Shown: positions 15,703 to 25,591, counted from the stretch's first letter. The stretch: DNA of 64,000 nt from Lachnospiraceae bacterium UBA7199 (GCA_002490775.1 DKUR01000043.1:34422-98421); one strand, 5' to 3'. Program-made: numbers and translations. Notes: generated by a model from the sequence alone, not told the origin.

Positions 15703-16575
15703 ATGGCTTCAATGCGTGATATAAAAAGGCGTAAGGGCAGTATACAAAGCACCCAGCAGATTACCAAGGCTATGAAGCTTGTCTCCACTGTTAAGCTGCA
15801 GAGAGCGAAACAGAACGCTGAGAAATCGGGCAGTTATTTCCGATGCATGTATGATACGGTTCTTTCCATCCTGCAAAAGACGAAAAACCTTGATCATAAA
15901 TATTTGAGAGAGGGAAACGCAGGTAAAAAGGCTGTGATTGTGATTACCTCAAACAGAGGACTTGCAGGCGGCTATAATTCTAATGTGATTAAGTTAATTA
16001 CAAAAGGCGAATTAGCAGGCGAGGACTTGGCGATTTATGCTATCGGCGGCAAGGGCAGGGAAGCTCTGCAAAGGCAGTATGAAATTAAAGCAGATTATTC
16101 AGATGTGATTGAAGAGCCTGCTTATGCAGACGCTATGGTGATCAGCAAGGATGTGTTAGGGGCCTTTGAGAGGGGAGAAATCAGTGAAATTTACCTTGCT
16201 TACACTGCATTTAAAAATACAGTTGTGCATATTCCAACCCTTTTAAAACTGCTGCCTGTTCAGGTTGATGAGAAAGAGGTACAGGGCAGTGAAGAGGATG
16301 CACAGGCAGAAGATAAAGTGCCCATGAATTTTGAGCCGGAGGATGAAGAAGCTTTAAATCTGCTCATACCCAAGTATATAACCAGCCTGATTTATGGCGG
16401 TATGATCGAAGCGGTAGCCAGTGAAAACGGCGCCAGAATGCAGGCAATGGATTCAGCTACCAGCAATGCAGAAGAAATGATAGACAATTTGACACTGCTG
16501 TATAACAGGGCACGACAGGGTTCCATTACGCAGGAATTGACGGAGATTATTGCAGGTGCAAATGCGATATCGTAA
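15703..16575 (+). CDS. atpG: F1Fo ATP synthase subunit gamma
   Basis: A 290-residue central rotor subunit. The N-terminal coil MASMRDIKRRKGSIQSTQQI followed by TKAMKLVSTVKL, and the C-terminal MDSATSNAEEMIDNLTLLYN with RQGSITQELTEI, form the antiparallel coiled coil inside the alpha-beta head. An acidic insertion (residues about 190-220, rich in Glu/Asp) between them is common in Lachnospiraceae. Confidence 0.94.
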   Translation: MASMRDIKRRKGSIQSTQQITKAMKLVSTVKLQRAKQNAEKSGSYFRCMYDTVLSILQKTKNLDHKYLREGNAGKKAVIVITSNRGLAGGYNSNVIKLITKGELAGEDLAIYAIGGKGREALQRQYEIKADYSDVIEEPAYADAMVISKDVLGAFERGEISEIYLAYTAFKNTVVHIPTLLKLLPVQVDEKEVQGSEEDAQAEDKVPMNFEPEDEEALNLLIPKYITSLIYGGMIEAVASENGARMQAMDSATSNAEEMIDNLTLLYNRARQGSITQELTEIIAGANAIS

Positions 16576-16653
16576 GCTGGTTGCTTTTTATAGTAGTGTA
16601 GAAATGAAAGAAATGTGACCTGGCGGCTTGCTGTCAGGCAGAATGGAGGAAAA

Positions 16654-18063
16654 ATGGCAGATAGAAATACGGGCAGGGAAGTTAGCTCGGGAAAAATTAC
16701 ACAGATTATCAGTGCCGTTCTGGATATTAAGTTTAGCAGCGAAAGGCTGCCGGAAATAAACGAAGCAATCAAAATCCCTTTAAAGGATGGGGGAGAGCTT
16801 GTTGTTGAGGTAGCACAACATTTAGGTGATGATACGGTCAGATGTATTGCAATGGGCCCTACTGATGGACTGGTAAGAGGCATGGAAGCAATTGCTACAG
16901 GCGCTCCTATTAGTGTGCCAGTTGGTGAAAACACCCTTGGACGTATGTTTAACGTGTTAGGACAGCCCATTGATAATAAGCCTGCTCCAGAAGGCGTAAG
17001 CTTAGAGCCGATCCACAGGCCTGCGCCTGAGTTTGTGGAACAGTCAACCCAGCAGGAACTTTTGGAAACTGGAATTAAGGTAGTAGACCTTCTTTGTCCT
17101 TATCAAAAGGGTGGAAAGATTGGTCTGTTTGGCGGTGCTGGTGTTGGTAAAACAGTTTTGATTCAGGAACTGATTCGTAATATAGCTACAGAGCATGGTG
17201 GATATTCGGTATTTACCGGTGTTGGTGAGAGAACCAGAGAGGGAAATGACCTTTACTATGAAATGAAGGAGTCTGGTGTTATTGATAAGACCACAATGGT
17301 ATTTGGTCAGATGAATGAGCCCCCCGGAGCAAGAATGAGAGTAGGTCTTACAGGGCTTACTATGGCGGAGTACTTTCGTGATAAAGGCGGCAAGGATGTG
17401 CTGCTTTTCATTGATAATATTTTCCGTTTTACACAGGCAGGTTCGGAGGTTTCCGCATTGCTTGGACGTATGCCCTCTGCGGTAGGCTATCAGCCTACAC
17501 TGCAGACGGAAATGGGTGCACTTCAGGAACGAATCACTTCTACCAAGAATGGTTCCATTACTTCTGTACAGGCTGTATATGTGCCTGCAGATGACCTTAC
17601 AGATCCTGCACCTGCAACTACGTTTGCCCATCTGGATGCAACTACAGTACTTGCCAGATCTATCGTAGAACTGGGTATTTATCCTGCGGTGGATCCCTTG
17701 GAATCTACTTCAAGAATTTTGGATCCAAGAATTGTTGGTGAAGAGCATTATGAGGTAGCCAGAGGCGTACAGGAAATTCTTCAGAAATATAAAGAATTGC
17801 AGGATATTATTGCAATCCTTGGTATGGATGAATTGTCAGACAGCGATAAGCTGGTGGTTTCCCGCGCGAGAAAGGTACAAAGATTTTTGTCCCAGCCTTT
17901 CTTTGTGGCAGAGCAGTTTACAGGGTATGAAGGCAAGTATGTGCCGATTAATGAAACCATCCGTGGATTTAAGGAAATTCTGGAAGGCAAACATGATGAC
18001 ATACCTGAAAGCTATTTCTTAAATGCAGGAAGTATTGATGATGTACTTGCCCGCGTGAAATAG
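16654..18063 (+). CDS. atpD: F1Fo ATP synthase subunit beta
   Basis: A 469-residue catalytic subunit. Walker A GGAGVGKT, the catalytic Glu in GVGERTREGNDLY, Walker B VLLFIDNIFRFTQAG and the DELSD (DELSEED-type) loop are all visible. GGAGG just before the ATG at 16654 makes this a better start than an in-frame codon at 16615. The product couples ATP synthesis or hydrolysis to rotation of gamma. Confidence 0.96.
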   Translation: MADRNTGREVSSGKITQIISAVLDIKFSSERLPEINEAIKIPLKDGGELVVEVAQHLGDDTVRCIAMGPTDGLVRGMEAIATGAPISVPVGENTLGRMFNVLGQPIDNKPAPEGVSLEPIHRPAPEFVEQSTQQELLETGIKVVDLLCPYQKGGKIGLFGGAGVGKTVLIQELIRNIATEHGGYSVFTGVGERTREGNDLYYEMKESGVIDKTTMVFGQMNEPPGARMRVGLTGLTMAEYFRDKGGKDVLLFIDNIFRFTQAGSEVSALLGRMPSAVGYQPTLQTEMGALQERITSTKNGSITSVQAVYVPADDLTDPAPATTFAHLDATTVLARSIVELGIYPAVDPLESTSRILDPRIVGEEHYEVARGVQEILQKYKELQDIIAILGMDELSDSDKLVVSRARKVQRFLSQPFFVAEQFTGYEGKYVPINETIRGFKEILEGKHDDIPESYFLNAGSIDDVLARVK

Positions 18064-18079
18064 TGACAGGAGGCGGCAG

Positions 18080-18484
18080 ATGGCAGATAATAATTTATTT
18101 AAACTAAAAATCATTACTCCTGAGCGTGTGTTTTATGAAGGAGAGGTTTCTATGGTGGAGTTTAATACCACTGAAGGGGAAATCGGTATTTACAAAAAAC
18201 ATGTGCCAACCACCGTTATTGTTAGCCCAGGTATTTTGACGATCACCGAGGCAGAAGAGACGAAGGAAGCCGCACTCCATGCAGGATTTGCAGAGATTTT
18301 GCAGGAAGAAGTAGTGATTTTGGCGGAAATTGTAGAATGGCCTGAAGAAATTGATTTGGATCGTGCAAAAGCAGCTAAAGACCGTGCAGAAGAAAGAATC
18401 CGCAGCAAAACGCCTGAAACGGATGTGATGAGGGCGGAAACTGCATTGCAGAGAGCGCTTGCGCGTATTCAAGTGATCAAATAA
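18080..18484 (+). CDS. atpC: F1Fo ATP synthase subunit epsilon
   Basis: A 134-residue subunit with an N-terminal beta sandwich (FKLKIITPERVFYEGEVSM, GEIGIYKKHVPT) and a C-terminal helical pair (DRAKAAKDRAEERI, ETALQRALARIQV) that can inhibit ATPase activity. It is the last gene of the operon and is followed by a strong hairpin. Confidence 0.93.
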   Translation: MADNNLFKLKIITPERVFYEGEVSMVEFNTTEGEIGIYKKHVPTTVIVSPGILTITEAEETKEAALHAGFAEILQEEVVILAEIVEWPEEIDLDRAKAAKDRAEERIRSKTPETDVMRAETALQRALARIQVIK

Positions 18485-18564
18485 GACAGATGTTATAATA
18501 GCAGAATGTCTTAATTTGAATAAGGATGCCATGTTTTGCAGGGCAAGTGGATATCAGGTAATGA

Positions 18565-18594
18565 AAAGCCCGGGGAGGATAATCCCCGGGCTTT
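18565..18594 (+). terminator. Hairpin terminating the atp operon
   Basis: A perfect 12-bp GC-rich stem (AAAGCCCGGGGA at 18565-18576 against TCCCCGGGCTTT at 18583-18594) with a 6-base loop. The T-tract after it is short (TTTAT), so termination may be incomplete or bidirectional. Confidence 0.7.
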
Positions 18595-18669
18595 ATGCAA
18601 GGGCAAACAGTAACAGGAAAAACAAAAGACGCATATGATAACTGTAAAGATTTAAAGGAAGTCATTCAT

Positions 18670-19062
18670 ATGTATGAGCGCAAAATATTGCCCTTTTATA
18701 TGACTTATCCGCTTCCCATGTATTATGAAGAAGAGGATACTATTATCCGGGATCTGGAATATCTTCAGCAGATGTATCCGGCAGATGCAAAGAGATATCA
18801 GAAACTAATCAGTAGTATCTTAGATAAGCTGGATTATGAGGGCAGCATGATTTATGATGAATATCCAGATAAATGGCAAATATACAAGCTGTCCAAGGAT
18901 ATATTAGATCGAATCAGACGCGAAGAAGAGAAAGATAATCCTGATCAGAATTCTCCAGCAGAAAAATGGGAATGGCTAGGAGACATGGTGCAGATACTGC
19001 TTTGTTATGAAATTTATAAAAGAAGGCATAATACAAGAAGGGGCATTCTTAAATTCTATTAA
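18670..19062 (+). CDS. Conserved hypothetical protein (acidic, helical)
   Basis: About 130 residues from ATG 18670, chosen for AAAGGAAG about 10 bases upstream. It begins MYERKILPFYMTYPLPMYYE and continues with mostly helical, charged sequence (DTIIRDLEYLQQMYPADAKR, EGSMIYDEYPDKWQIY). No signal peptide, membrane helix or catalytic motif is visible. Similar short proteins are widespread in Lachnospiraceae with unknown role. It lies alone between the atp operon and a methyltransferase gene. Confidence 0.7.
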   Translation: MYERKILPFYMTYPLPMYYEEEDTIIRDLEYLQQMYPADAKRYQKLISSILDKLDYEGSMIYDEYPDKWQIYKLSKDILDRIRREEEKDNPDQNSPAEKWEWLGDMVQILLCYEIYKRRHNTRRGILKFY

Positions 19063-19271
19063 AGTTTTAGTTGTGGTTTTGCAGGTAAATAAGTAAAATA
19101 TAGGTAATGGTCAGATGTGCGGAAGTGTTTGTGCAATTTGGACATGGAAGGTAACAGTTCAGGGGCGAAGTGCTGCAGTGGGATTTTGTCTGCCAAGGAC
19201 AAATTGTACAGTCACTTCTCAGTCGTGCCAAGATCAGTGGGCAGGAATGGCTGATATGTTAATATGGAGAA

Positions 19272-20477
19272 ATGACTTTGGAAGAACTAAGAGAAAAACT
19301 TGTCCTGTTTTTGTCGGACAGGCTGTATCAAATTATTATAAGCAGTCCGCGCCAAAAAGAAGGAGCATTTAAGATAAAAATACGTCCAGTAATCGTGAGG
19401 GACAAGCTTTATTTTCAGGAGACAATTTGGAAGGGAACCCAAGTATTTCATGAAAATTATGAAAAAGAAGGGGTTCTTGCGGAAATTTTACTGCGAATGG
19501 AAAATGGATTTAAGCAATTGGAAGCGGAAAGCATGGATGGCAGGCTGACCGTGCTTGTAAGCAAAAAAGGGAAAGTTACTATCAAACATCAGGAATATAA
19601 GGGAGAAGCTCCAGCAAAGAGACCTGATATGTCTCACAACAGGACAAAAAAATATCTGTTAAAGGAAGGGATTCCGATTCCTTTTCTGGTGGACCTGGGT
19701 GTACAGACAAAGGAGGGGCAGATCATACGCGCCCACTATGACAAATTTAAACAGATTAACCGATATCTGGAATTTGTTGAGGACATTCTGCCTACACTAA
19801 ATACCAGGGAAGTGATTCGTATTATTGACTTTGGGTGTGGTAAGTCATATCTGACTTTTGCGCTGTATTATTATCTGCACCAGATTAAAAAGTTAAATGT
19901 GCAGATCACTGGGCTTGACTTAAAAGAAGACGTGATTTGTAAATGTAATCTTCTGGCGGAAAGCTATAAATATTATAATCTTCATTTCTATAAAGGGGAC
20001 ATCAGCACTTTTGAAGGAACGGGACAGGTGGATATGGTGGTTACTTTGCACGCATGTGATACTGCTACAGATTATGCAATTGAAAAAGCAGTAAGATGGA
20101 ATGCGAAGGTTATTTTTGCAGTGCCATGCTGCCAGCATGAAGTAAATAAGCAGATTGCAAATGAAATGTTGGCGCCGATTTTGAAGTATGGACTGATAAA
20201 AGAAAGGCTTTCTGCATTAATAACTGATGGGGTGAGAGCCGGGATCTTAGAGGAATGGGGATACGACACACAGATTTTGGAATTTATTGACATGGAACAT
20301 ACGCCTAAGAATATACTGATAAGGGCTGTGAAGCGGGAGATGGGCACAGTAGAGCCTAACCAAACCTGTGACATGTTTTTACACGAAAAGGAAGGTGGAA
20401 GACAGGAAACGCAGATTGGGCAGATGTGTGAGTCTCTGCATGTGGAAACCACTTTGCAGAAGCTTTTGAAACAATGA
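19272..20477 (+). CDS. Class I SAM-dependent methyltransferase (Methyltransf_32 type)
   Basis: A 401-residue protein. An N-terminal region (1-140) of mixed beta structure precedes a Rossmann methyltransferase domain (about 155-330) with motif I IIDFGCGKSYLTFALYYYL, acidic motif II ITGLDLKEDVI, and the late VVTLHACDTATDYAI and FAVPCCQHEVN segments. HACD and PCC(Q)H are typical of the PF13679 family, related to Trm13 and GSTCD proteins. An RNA or protein substrate is possible; none can be assigned. The ribosome binding site (GGAG) is close to the ATG. Confidence 0.82.
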   Translation: MTLEELREKLVLFLSDRLYQIIISSPRQKEGAFKIKIRPVIVRDKLYFQETIWKGTQVFHENYEKEGVLAEILLRMENGFKQLEAESMDGRLTVLVSKKGKVTIKHQEYKGEAPAKRPDMSHNRTKKYLLKEGIPIPFLVDLGVQTKEGQIIRAHYDKFKQINRYLEFVEDILPTLNTREVIRIIDFGCGKSYLTFALYYYLHQIKKLNVQITGLDLKEDVICKCNLLAESYKYYNLHFYKGDISTFEGTGQVDMVVTLHACDTATDYAIEKAVRWNAKVIFAVPCCQHEVNKQIANEMLAPILKYGLIKERLSALITDGVRAGILEEWGYDTQILEFIDMEHTPKNILIRAVKREMGTVEPNQTCDMFLHEKEGGRQETQIGQMCESLHVETTLQKLLKQ

Positions 20478-20527
20478 AAATAATGCGTGCATGACTTTGA
20501 CGCATAAGTATGAATGGGTTAAATTGA

Positions 20528-23062
20528 ATGAAAAAAGTGATCATTAAAGGAAGCATAGTTGTAGTAGTGTTTTTTGCAGCTTTGTTTATTACCAGCGGTA
20601 TTATGAATAAGGGAAATACTGACATGACTATGGAAATGAGGAAAGCCTCTTTTCCGGTGATATGGATAAATTATGGCGGCTACCTCATTAATGAAATGCA
20701 TGGTTATGATACATCAATGGATTTAAGTCAGATGAGGGAAAGTATTACTCCTTTGGCATCTGGGCGGAAGGTATCGCTGGAAATTGATCCTTACGGGGAA
20801 AAGATCAGTCAGATTGCATTTGAGGTCAGAAGTCTTGAGGGAAGTCGTCTGATTGAAAATACAGTGATTGAAGAATTTGAACAGACAGAAGATAAGATCA
20901 AGGTAAGCTTTGCGCCTAAAGATTTGATCGAGAGCGATCAGGAGTATGCCTTGGTAATTCTTCTTACGCTTGGTAGCGGCAAAGAGGTAAGATACTATAC
21001 AAGGATTGTAAGTACTGAAAAATATTTTACCGTTGACAAACTGGAATATGTAAATGATTTTTCTAATAAAACCTTTGATAAGGAAGCCGCCAAAGATCTG
21101 ACTAAGTACTTAGAGTCAAATGAGGAGGGCGATAATACTACCTATGCAAAGGTCACGATTCATAGCAGCTTTCATCAGATTACCTGGGGGAACCTTGACA
21201 TAACAAAAGAAACACGCACTAATATAACCATTAAAGAGCTGGCACCCCAGACAGGAAGCTTTATTTTGGATTACTATGTATCGACTCCTGACGGGGAGGA
21301 TAAAACCTATTATAGAGTAAAAGAGTATTTTCGTGTGCGTCATACAGAAGAAAGGATGTACCTTCTTGATTATGAAAGGACAATGGATCAGATTTTTAGT
21401 GCGGCAGAAGACGTGTATGCCAACAATAAGATCATGCTGGGCATTATCAGCGAGGATGTACAGCTTTTTGAAAGCGATGGAGGAAATGTTCTTGCGTTTA
21501 CTGTGGGGAACCGCCTCTACAGTTATAACGTTGTGGACAATAAAATGGCGCTTTTGTTTGGCTTTTATAATGAAGAAAATCAGGATGCAAGAACTTTGTA
21601 TGATGAAAACAGGATTACCATATTAAGTGTAGACGAGGGAGGCAATGTTACTTTTCTGGTTTATGGGTACATGAACAGAGGGCGTCATGAGGGACAGGTA
21701 GGGATTTCGGTTTATTACTATGACAGTACTGTAAATACTGTAGAGGAGATGGTTTATATTTCCACCAATAAGTCCCAGTCTATTCTGATCAAGGAAGTGG
21801 AGCAGCTTTCCTGCATCAACAGAAATGGATTATTATTTTTGAAATGGGAGGATAAAATTTATCAAATCAATGTTTCAGACAGAACCTATGACGTTGTTGT
21901 GGAGGATCTTGTGGAAGGGAGTTACAAAGTATCTGACAGCAACAAGATGGCGGTATGGCAGCAGGGGGAGAGCCTGTATCAGGGAAATGAACTGATCTTG
22001 ATGAATCTGACGTCAGGCAGCAAGGAAAGTATTAAGGTTGGAAGTAATGAGGTGCTTGCGCCCATCGGCTTTATGGGTGAGGATCTGATCTACGGAATTG
22101 CCAGAAAAAGTGATATTGTAATGGATTCCGCGGGAAATACGGTTTTTCCTATGTATTGTGTGAAAATTCAAAATGAGGCAGAAGGCGTGCTCATGACTTA
22201 TCAGCAGGATAATGTTTATGTGATAGGCGGAGAGGTGCAGAGCAACCAAATTATTTTATCCAGGGTGGAAAAAGACGCGGAAGGAGCCTATGCAGCAATC
22301 AAGGATGATCAGATCATGAACTCGGAAACAGAAGTAAAGAAAAAAAATACCATTGATGTGGCAGCTACTGAAAACTTTGAAAAGCTGACGCAGATTGCGC
22401 TGAAAGGCGTGATAGACACTGCAACGATGATGTATCTTACACCTAAAGAAGTGTTGTTTGAGGGGGGAAGAAACATTACCCTTGTATCTGATACTGATAT
22501 GGTAATGAGATATTATGTTTATGGGCAAAAGGGTGTGGAAGCTATTTATACAAACGAAGCTCATGCAGTTGCCCTGGCAGACAGAATTTCAGGAGTTGTT
22601 GTCAATGAGGATGGCTATTATGTATGGGTGAAGGGGAACCGTAGTCTAAGTAATCAGATTATGAAAATCCAAGGGGAAATGGCCACAGAAGATAAAAGCT
22701 CTATGGCGGTGTGTCTGGATATTATGATGGAATTTGAGGGAGTTGTAAGGAATTCCAAATATATGTTGGAGAGGGGCAGCAGCGCGCTTTCTATATTGAA
22801 GGAAAGCCTGACTGACGTACAGGTACTTGACCTGACCGGATGCTCATTGGATGCTATGCTGTATTATGTTAATCAGGATATTCCTGTTTTGGTGACAATG
22901 AAAGATGGAACTGCGGTATTATTGATTGGGTTTAATGAAAAAAATACAGTTGTTATGAATCCGGAGACAGGAACTGTTTATAAGGTTGGAATGAATGATT
23001 CCAAAGTATGGTTTGAAGAAAATGGAAATTCCTTTATTACTTATATAAGAAATAATAAGTAA
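20528..23062 (+). CDS. Large membrane-anchored extracellular protein of unknown function
   Basis: 844 residues: one N-terminal membrane anchor (6-27), then roughly 800 mostly beta-strand residues outside the cell. Residues about 280-560 contain WD/beta-propeller-like repeats (NVLAFTVGNRLYSYNVVDNK, GLLFLKWEDKIYQINVSD). The last ~85 residues (SLTDVQVLDLTGCSLDAMLY … AVLLIGFNEKNTVVMNPETG) resemble a C39-type papain fold. The usual His motif (GHxV) is replaced by AVLLIGF and no clear catalytic dyad is present. It could be a sensor or scaffold. The ribosome binding site is weak. Confidence 0.7.
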   Translation: MKKVIIKGSIVVVVFFAALFITSGIMNKGNTDMTMEMRKASFPVIWINYGGYLINEMHGYDTSMDLSQMRESITPLASGRKVSLEIDPYGEKISQIAFEVRSLEGSRLIENTVIEEFEQTEDKIKVSFAPKDLIESDQEYALVILLTLGSGKEVRYYTRIVSTEKYFTVDKLEYVNDFSNKTFDKEAAKDLTKYLESNEEGDNTTYAKVTIHSSFHQITWGNLDITKETRTNITIKELAPQTGSFILDYYVSTPDGEDKTYYRVKEYFRVRHTEERMYLLDYERTMDQIFSAAEDVYANNKIMLGIISEDVQLFESDGGNVLAFTVGNRLYSYNVVDNKMALLFGFYNEENQDARTLYDENRITILSVDEGGNVTFLVYGYMNRGRHEGQVGISVYYYDSTVNTVEEMVYISTNKSQSILIKEVEQLSCINRNGLLFLKWEDKIYQINVSDRTYDVVVEDLVEGSYKVSDSNKMAVWQQGESLYQGNELILMNLTSGSKESIKVGSNEVLAPIGFMGEDLIYGIARKSDIVMDSAGNTVFPMYCVKIQNEAEGVLMTYQQDNVYVIGGEVQSNQIILSRVEKDAEGAYAAIKDDQIMNSETEVKKKNTIDVAATENFEKLTQIALKGVIDTATMMYLTPKEVLFEGGRNITLVSDTDMVMRYYVYGQKGVEAIYTNEAHAVALADRISGVVVNEDGYYVWVKGNRSLSNQIMKIQGEMATEDKSSMAVCLDIMMEFEGVVRNSKYMLERGSSALSILKESLTDVQVLDLTGCSLDAMLYYVNQDIPVLVTMKDGTAVLLIGFNEKNTVVMNPETGTVYKVGMNDSKVWFEENGNSFITYIRNNK

Positions 23063-23084
23063 AAATAGCGTGTTTTGGCGGTTT

Positions 23085-23149
23085 GCAACCAATAGTTGCC
23101 GTCCTTCAAACTAGAATTGGTAGTGCAACCAGGGTAGAAAAAATATAAT
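23085..23149 (+). promoter_or_regulatory. Possible promoter with GCAACCA repeats
   Basis: A TATAAT box at 23144-23149 lies about 70 bp before the XRE gene. Two GCAACCA copies occur at 23085-23091 and 23125-23131, 40 bp apart. The -35 box is unclear. The repeats could bind the XRE protein encoded just downstream. Confidence 0.35.
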
Positions 23150-23220
23150 CTATTCATAAATACACAGCTTTGAGCCCGTCCTGTATGGGAAGGGCTCATG
23201 CGGGAAAGGCATGGTTACAT

Positions 23221-24072
23221 ATGAATATTGAGATTGCAAATCGACTTGTTAATTTAAGAAAAAGTAATAACTTGTCTCAGGAAGCTTTAGCGGAAAAGCT
23301 TGGAATCAGCAGACAGGCGGTGAGTAAATGGGAGAGAGCAGAAGCTTCTCCTGATACCGATAATCTGATTTTACTTGCACGCCTTTACAATATTTCGCTG
23401 GATGAACTGCTAAGAACAGAGGATGAAATACCAAGGCCGGAGGAAGATGGAACTGAACCTGAACATGTGCAGGATTCTTGCGATGAGGGCGGCTCCGGAG
23501 ATGAAAATGAGGAATATGTGCGTGTGGGCTTTCAGGGGATTCATGTTAAAAATAAGAATGAGGAAGTTCATGTAGGCTGGGACGGTATTCATGTGGACGA
23601 CAGAAAAAAAGGGGAAAATGTCCATATTGATAAAAAGGGCGTTTACGTAAATGGAGAGAAGTATGATAAGGACTGGTTTTCCCATCATGCGCATTTTCCT
23701 ATGTTTTTGGTAATCACAATTGCGTACCTTATTATCGGATGTATTTGGAATGCGTGGCATCCCGGGTGGCTTTTATTTCTTTTGATACCGATCTGGCATT
23801 CTCTGGTAGAAGCTATTGAAAAGAAGAACGCCTACTGCTTTGCTTATCCGGTGCTGGCGACATTGATTTTTCTTGTACTAGGGACATTTTGGTTTGCATG
23901 GCATCCCGGGTGGGTGGTATTTTTGACAATACCGCTTTATTATTCCATCGTATCTTATATTCATACAATAAGAAAGCACAGAGAAGCGCAAAATGAAAAC
24001 AACTGGTCTGAAGGCATGAATGATTCCCCGTTGGAAAATTCAGAAAGGCCAGGTGATTCAGATGAAAAATAA
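23221..24072 (+). CDS. XRE-family membrane-bound regulator
   Basis: 283 residues: an N-terminal HTH (1-65: ANRLVNLRKSNNLSQEALAE, GISRQAVSKWERAEASP), an acidic linker, a region of repeated GIHV strands (FQGIHVKNKNEEVHVGWDGI), and four C-terminal membrane helices arranged as two similar pairs, each ending NAWHPGW or FAWHPGW. This resembles HTH-DUF regulators of envelope homeostasis in Firmicutes. The DUF4097 gene starts within its last codons (11-bp overlap), so the pair is an operon. Confidence 0.82.
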   Translation: MNIEIANRLVNLRKSNNLSQEALAEKLGISRQAVSKWERAEASPDTDNLILLARLYNISLDELLRTEDEIPRPEEDGTEPEHVQDSCDEGGSGDENEEYVRVGFQGIHVKNKNEEVHVGWDGIHVDDRKKGENVHIDKKGVYVNGEKYDKDWFSHHAHFPMFLVITIAYLIIGCIWNAWHPGWLLFLLIPIWHSLVEAIEKKNAYCFAYPVLATLIFLVLGTFWFAWHPGWVVFLTIPLYYSIVSYIHTIRKHREAQNENNWSEGMNDSPLENSERPGDSDEK

Positions 24073-25051
24073 GGGTGGCATGCTGATTGCGGTCTTTGCA
24101 ATGTTTGTGATGATTGGAGTGATTTGTATTTTAAGTGTCGGCAAGGCAGCGGAAGAAGGATATACAGTTCAGCTCTTTGATTTTTCATTTGGGGGAAAGG
24201 CGGTGCTTCGCAATACAATTGAGCTTTCACCTTCGGAGGTAAGCAGCCTTAAGCTGGAATATGGAAGCAGAAATATTGTTGTTTATCCTACATCTGATGA
24301 CATGATCACCATAAAAGAGTTTCTGTATAATGACCGTCCAGAGAATATGGCTTCAGTTACCTATGGAGAGAATAATGATGTGGTGGTGACGGGCGGCAAT
24401 GTACATACGATAGTATTCTTTAGCTTTGGCTTCAATGGAGGAGAACGGATTGAAGTATATATTCCGGATAAGACTCTTTCAGAACTGTCCATTCAAAGCG
24501 GCAGTGGGAATATTTCTGGGGAATGTGGAGGAGTTGCAGAGGATGGGAGCCTTGCTGTTACTACCGGAAGTGGAAACATCAGATGGAAAAATACAGATGT
24601 AGAAGAAATTTCCTTTCAGGCAGGGAGTGGAAATGTTAATCTTGCTGATATAAAAGGAGAAATTAGGATTCAAACCGGAAGTGGGAATATTTCCGGGGAA
24701 CTTTTTAACGGGAATGTGAGTGCAAGTGCAGGCAGTGGAAACATTACTTTGACGGAATTTGCAGGGGGAGGAACAATTACTGCCAAAAGCGGAAATTTGA
24801 AAGTGGTAACATCCCAGGTAGACAGCGATATCAGAATGCAGACTGGAAGCGGCAACATGAAACTGGAGCTTCCAAAAGATTTACAGTTCCGTTTAGAGAT
24901 ACAGACCGGAAGCGGAAATATACACACAGATTTTGATGAGGCATTGTCCTTTAATAAGAAGGGAAACAGCGCACAGGGTACTGTGGGAGAGGAACCGGAT
25001 ATCAGTATTTCGCTGGAGGCAAACAGCGGAAATGTAAGAGTATCAAAGTAA
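24062..25051 (+). CDS. DUF4097 family beta-repeat membrane protein
   Basis: 329 residues from ATG 24062: one N-terminal membrane helix, then a right-handed beta-helix-like domain. Nine near-regular repeats share the core SGN motif (QSGSGNISG, TTGSGNIRW, QAGSGNVNL, QTGSGNISG, SAGSGNITL and later copies) at 18-26-residue intervals. This is the DUF4097/adhesin-like pattern. These proteins are typically encoded with XRE or DUF1700 regulators and are implicated in envelope stress sensing; the exact role is unknown. Confidence 0.85.
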   Translation: MKNKGGMLIAVFAMFVMIGVICILSVGKAAEEGYTVQLFDFSFGGKAVLRNTIELSPSEVSSLKLEYGSRNIVVYPTSDDMITIKEFLYNDRPENMASVTYGENNDVVVTGGNVHTIVFFSFGFNGGERIEVYIPDKTLSELSIQSGSGNISGECGGVAEDGSLAVTTGSGNIRWKNTDVEEISFQAGSGNVNLADIKGEIRIQTGSGNISGELFNGNVSASAGSGNITLTEFAGGGTITAKSGNLKVVTSQVDSDIRMQTGSGNMKLELPKDLQFRLEIQTGSGNIHTDFDEALSFNKKGNSAQGTVGEEPDISISLEANSGNVRVSK

Positions 25052-25056
25052 GCAGC

Positions 25057-25581
25057 TTAGGAAGCAAACAGGCGTCCCTGATATTTTTCCAAAGCAAATA
25101 GCAGAATCATTCCAAGCAGACCGCAGGAAATTACCTCTCCGATAGTAACAGTGATAAAGGACAGCCAAAGCGGTCTGATACCATAAGCATATAACAGTAC
25201 AAAAGGAATCATGACTGCATTTGCAAGGATTGGGGGAACCGGAGCCAGCCATTTGAATTTGCGAAGTTTGTACGTAAGTAATGCTCCGATCAAAGTGGCA
25301 AGAGTGCCGAAAATAATGTCCGGTAAGGCGCAGCCTGTTAAAATATTGGCAAGCAGACATCCGATAACAAGTCCCGGTATGGCAGTGGGCGTAAAGTAAG
25401 GCAGAATCGTAAGTGCCTCAGAAAATCTCACTTGTACTGCATAATTGGCAAGGCCGAATGCATTTGCAATGAAGGTGAGAACAACGTAGATGGCAGCGAT
25501 CATAGCTGCCTGGATCAGTGGTAATACGCAGCCGGAATGAGAACCAGCATATACCATAGTGGATTTTTTTTGAGTTTTCAT
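25057..25581 (-). CDS. queT: QueT family queuosine-precursor transporter
   Basis: A 174-residue integral membrane protein with about five helices, of the QueT/DUF988 family, predicted to be the substrate-specific component of an ECF transporter for preQ1/queuine precursors. Family motifs VQVRFSEALTILPYFTPTAIPG and GCLLANILTG are clear. The preceding preQ1-I riboswitch independently supports the assignment. The start at 25581 follows AGGAG, which is part of the riboswitch expression platform. Confidence 0.9.
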   Translation of the reverse strand: MKTQKKSTMVYAGSHSGCVLPLIQAAMIAAIYVVLTFIANAFGLANYAVQVRFSEALTILPYFTPTAIPGLVIGCLLANILTGCALPDIIFGTLATLIGALLTYKLRKFKWLAPVPPILANAVMIPFVLLYAYGIRPLWLSFITVTIGEVISCGLLGMILLFALEKYQGRLFAS

Positions 25582-25591
25582 ATTTTTCTCC

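Noticed and set aside
17044..17631. A 195-codon minus-strand frame inside atpD
   Set aside because: Antisense shadow of a highly conserved gene, with no ribosome binding site.
19063..19271. A possible small gene in the gap before the methyltransferase gene
   Set aside because: The one frame present (from 19115) has no ribosome binding site, unusual composition and overlaps the methyltransferase start.
24479..25051. The regular SGN repeats as a possible DNA repeat or CRISPR-like array
   Set aside because: The period is irregular at DNA level and follows codons. The regularity is explained by the DUF4097 beta-repeat protein.
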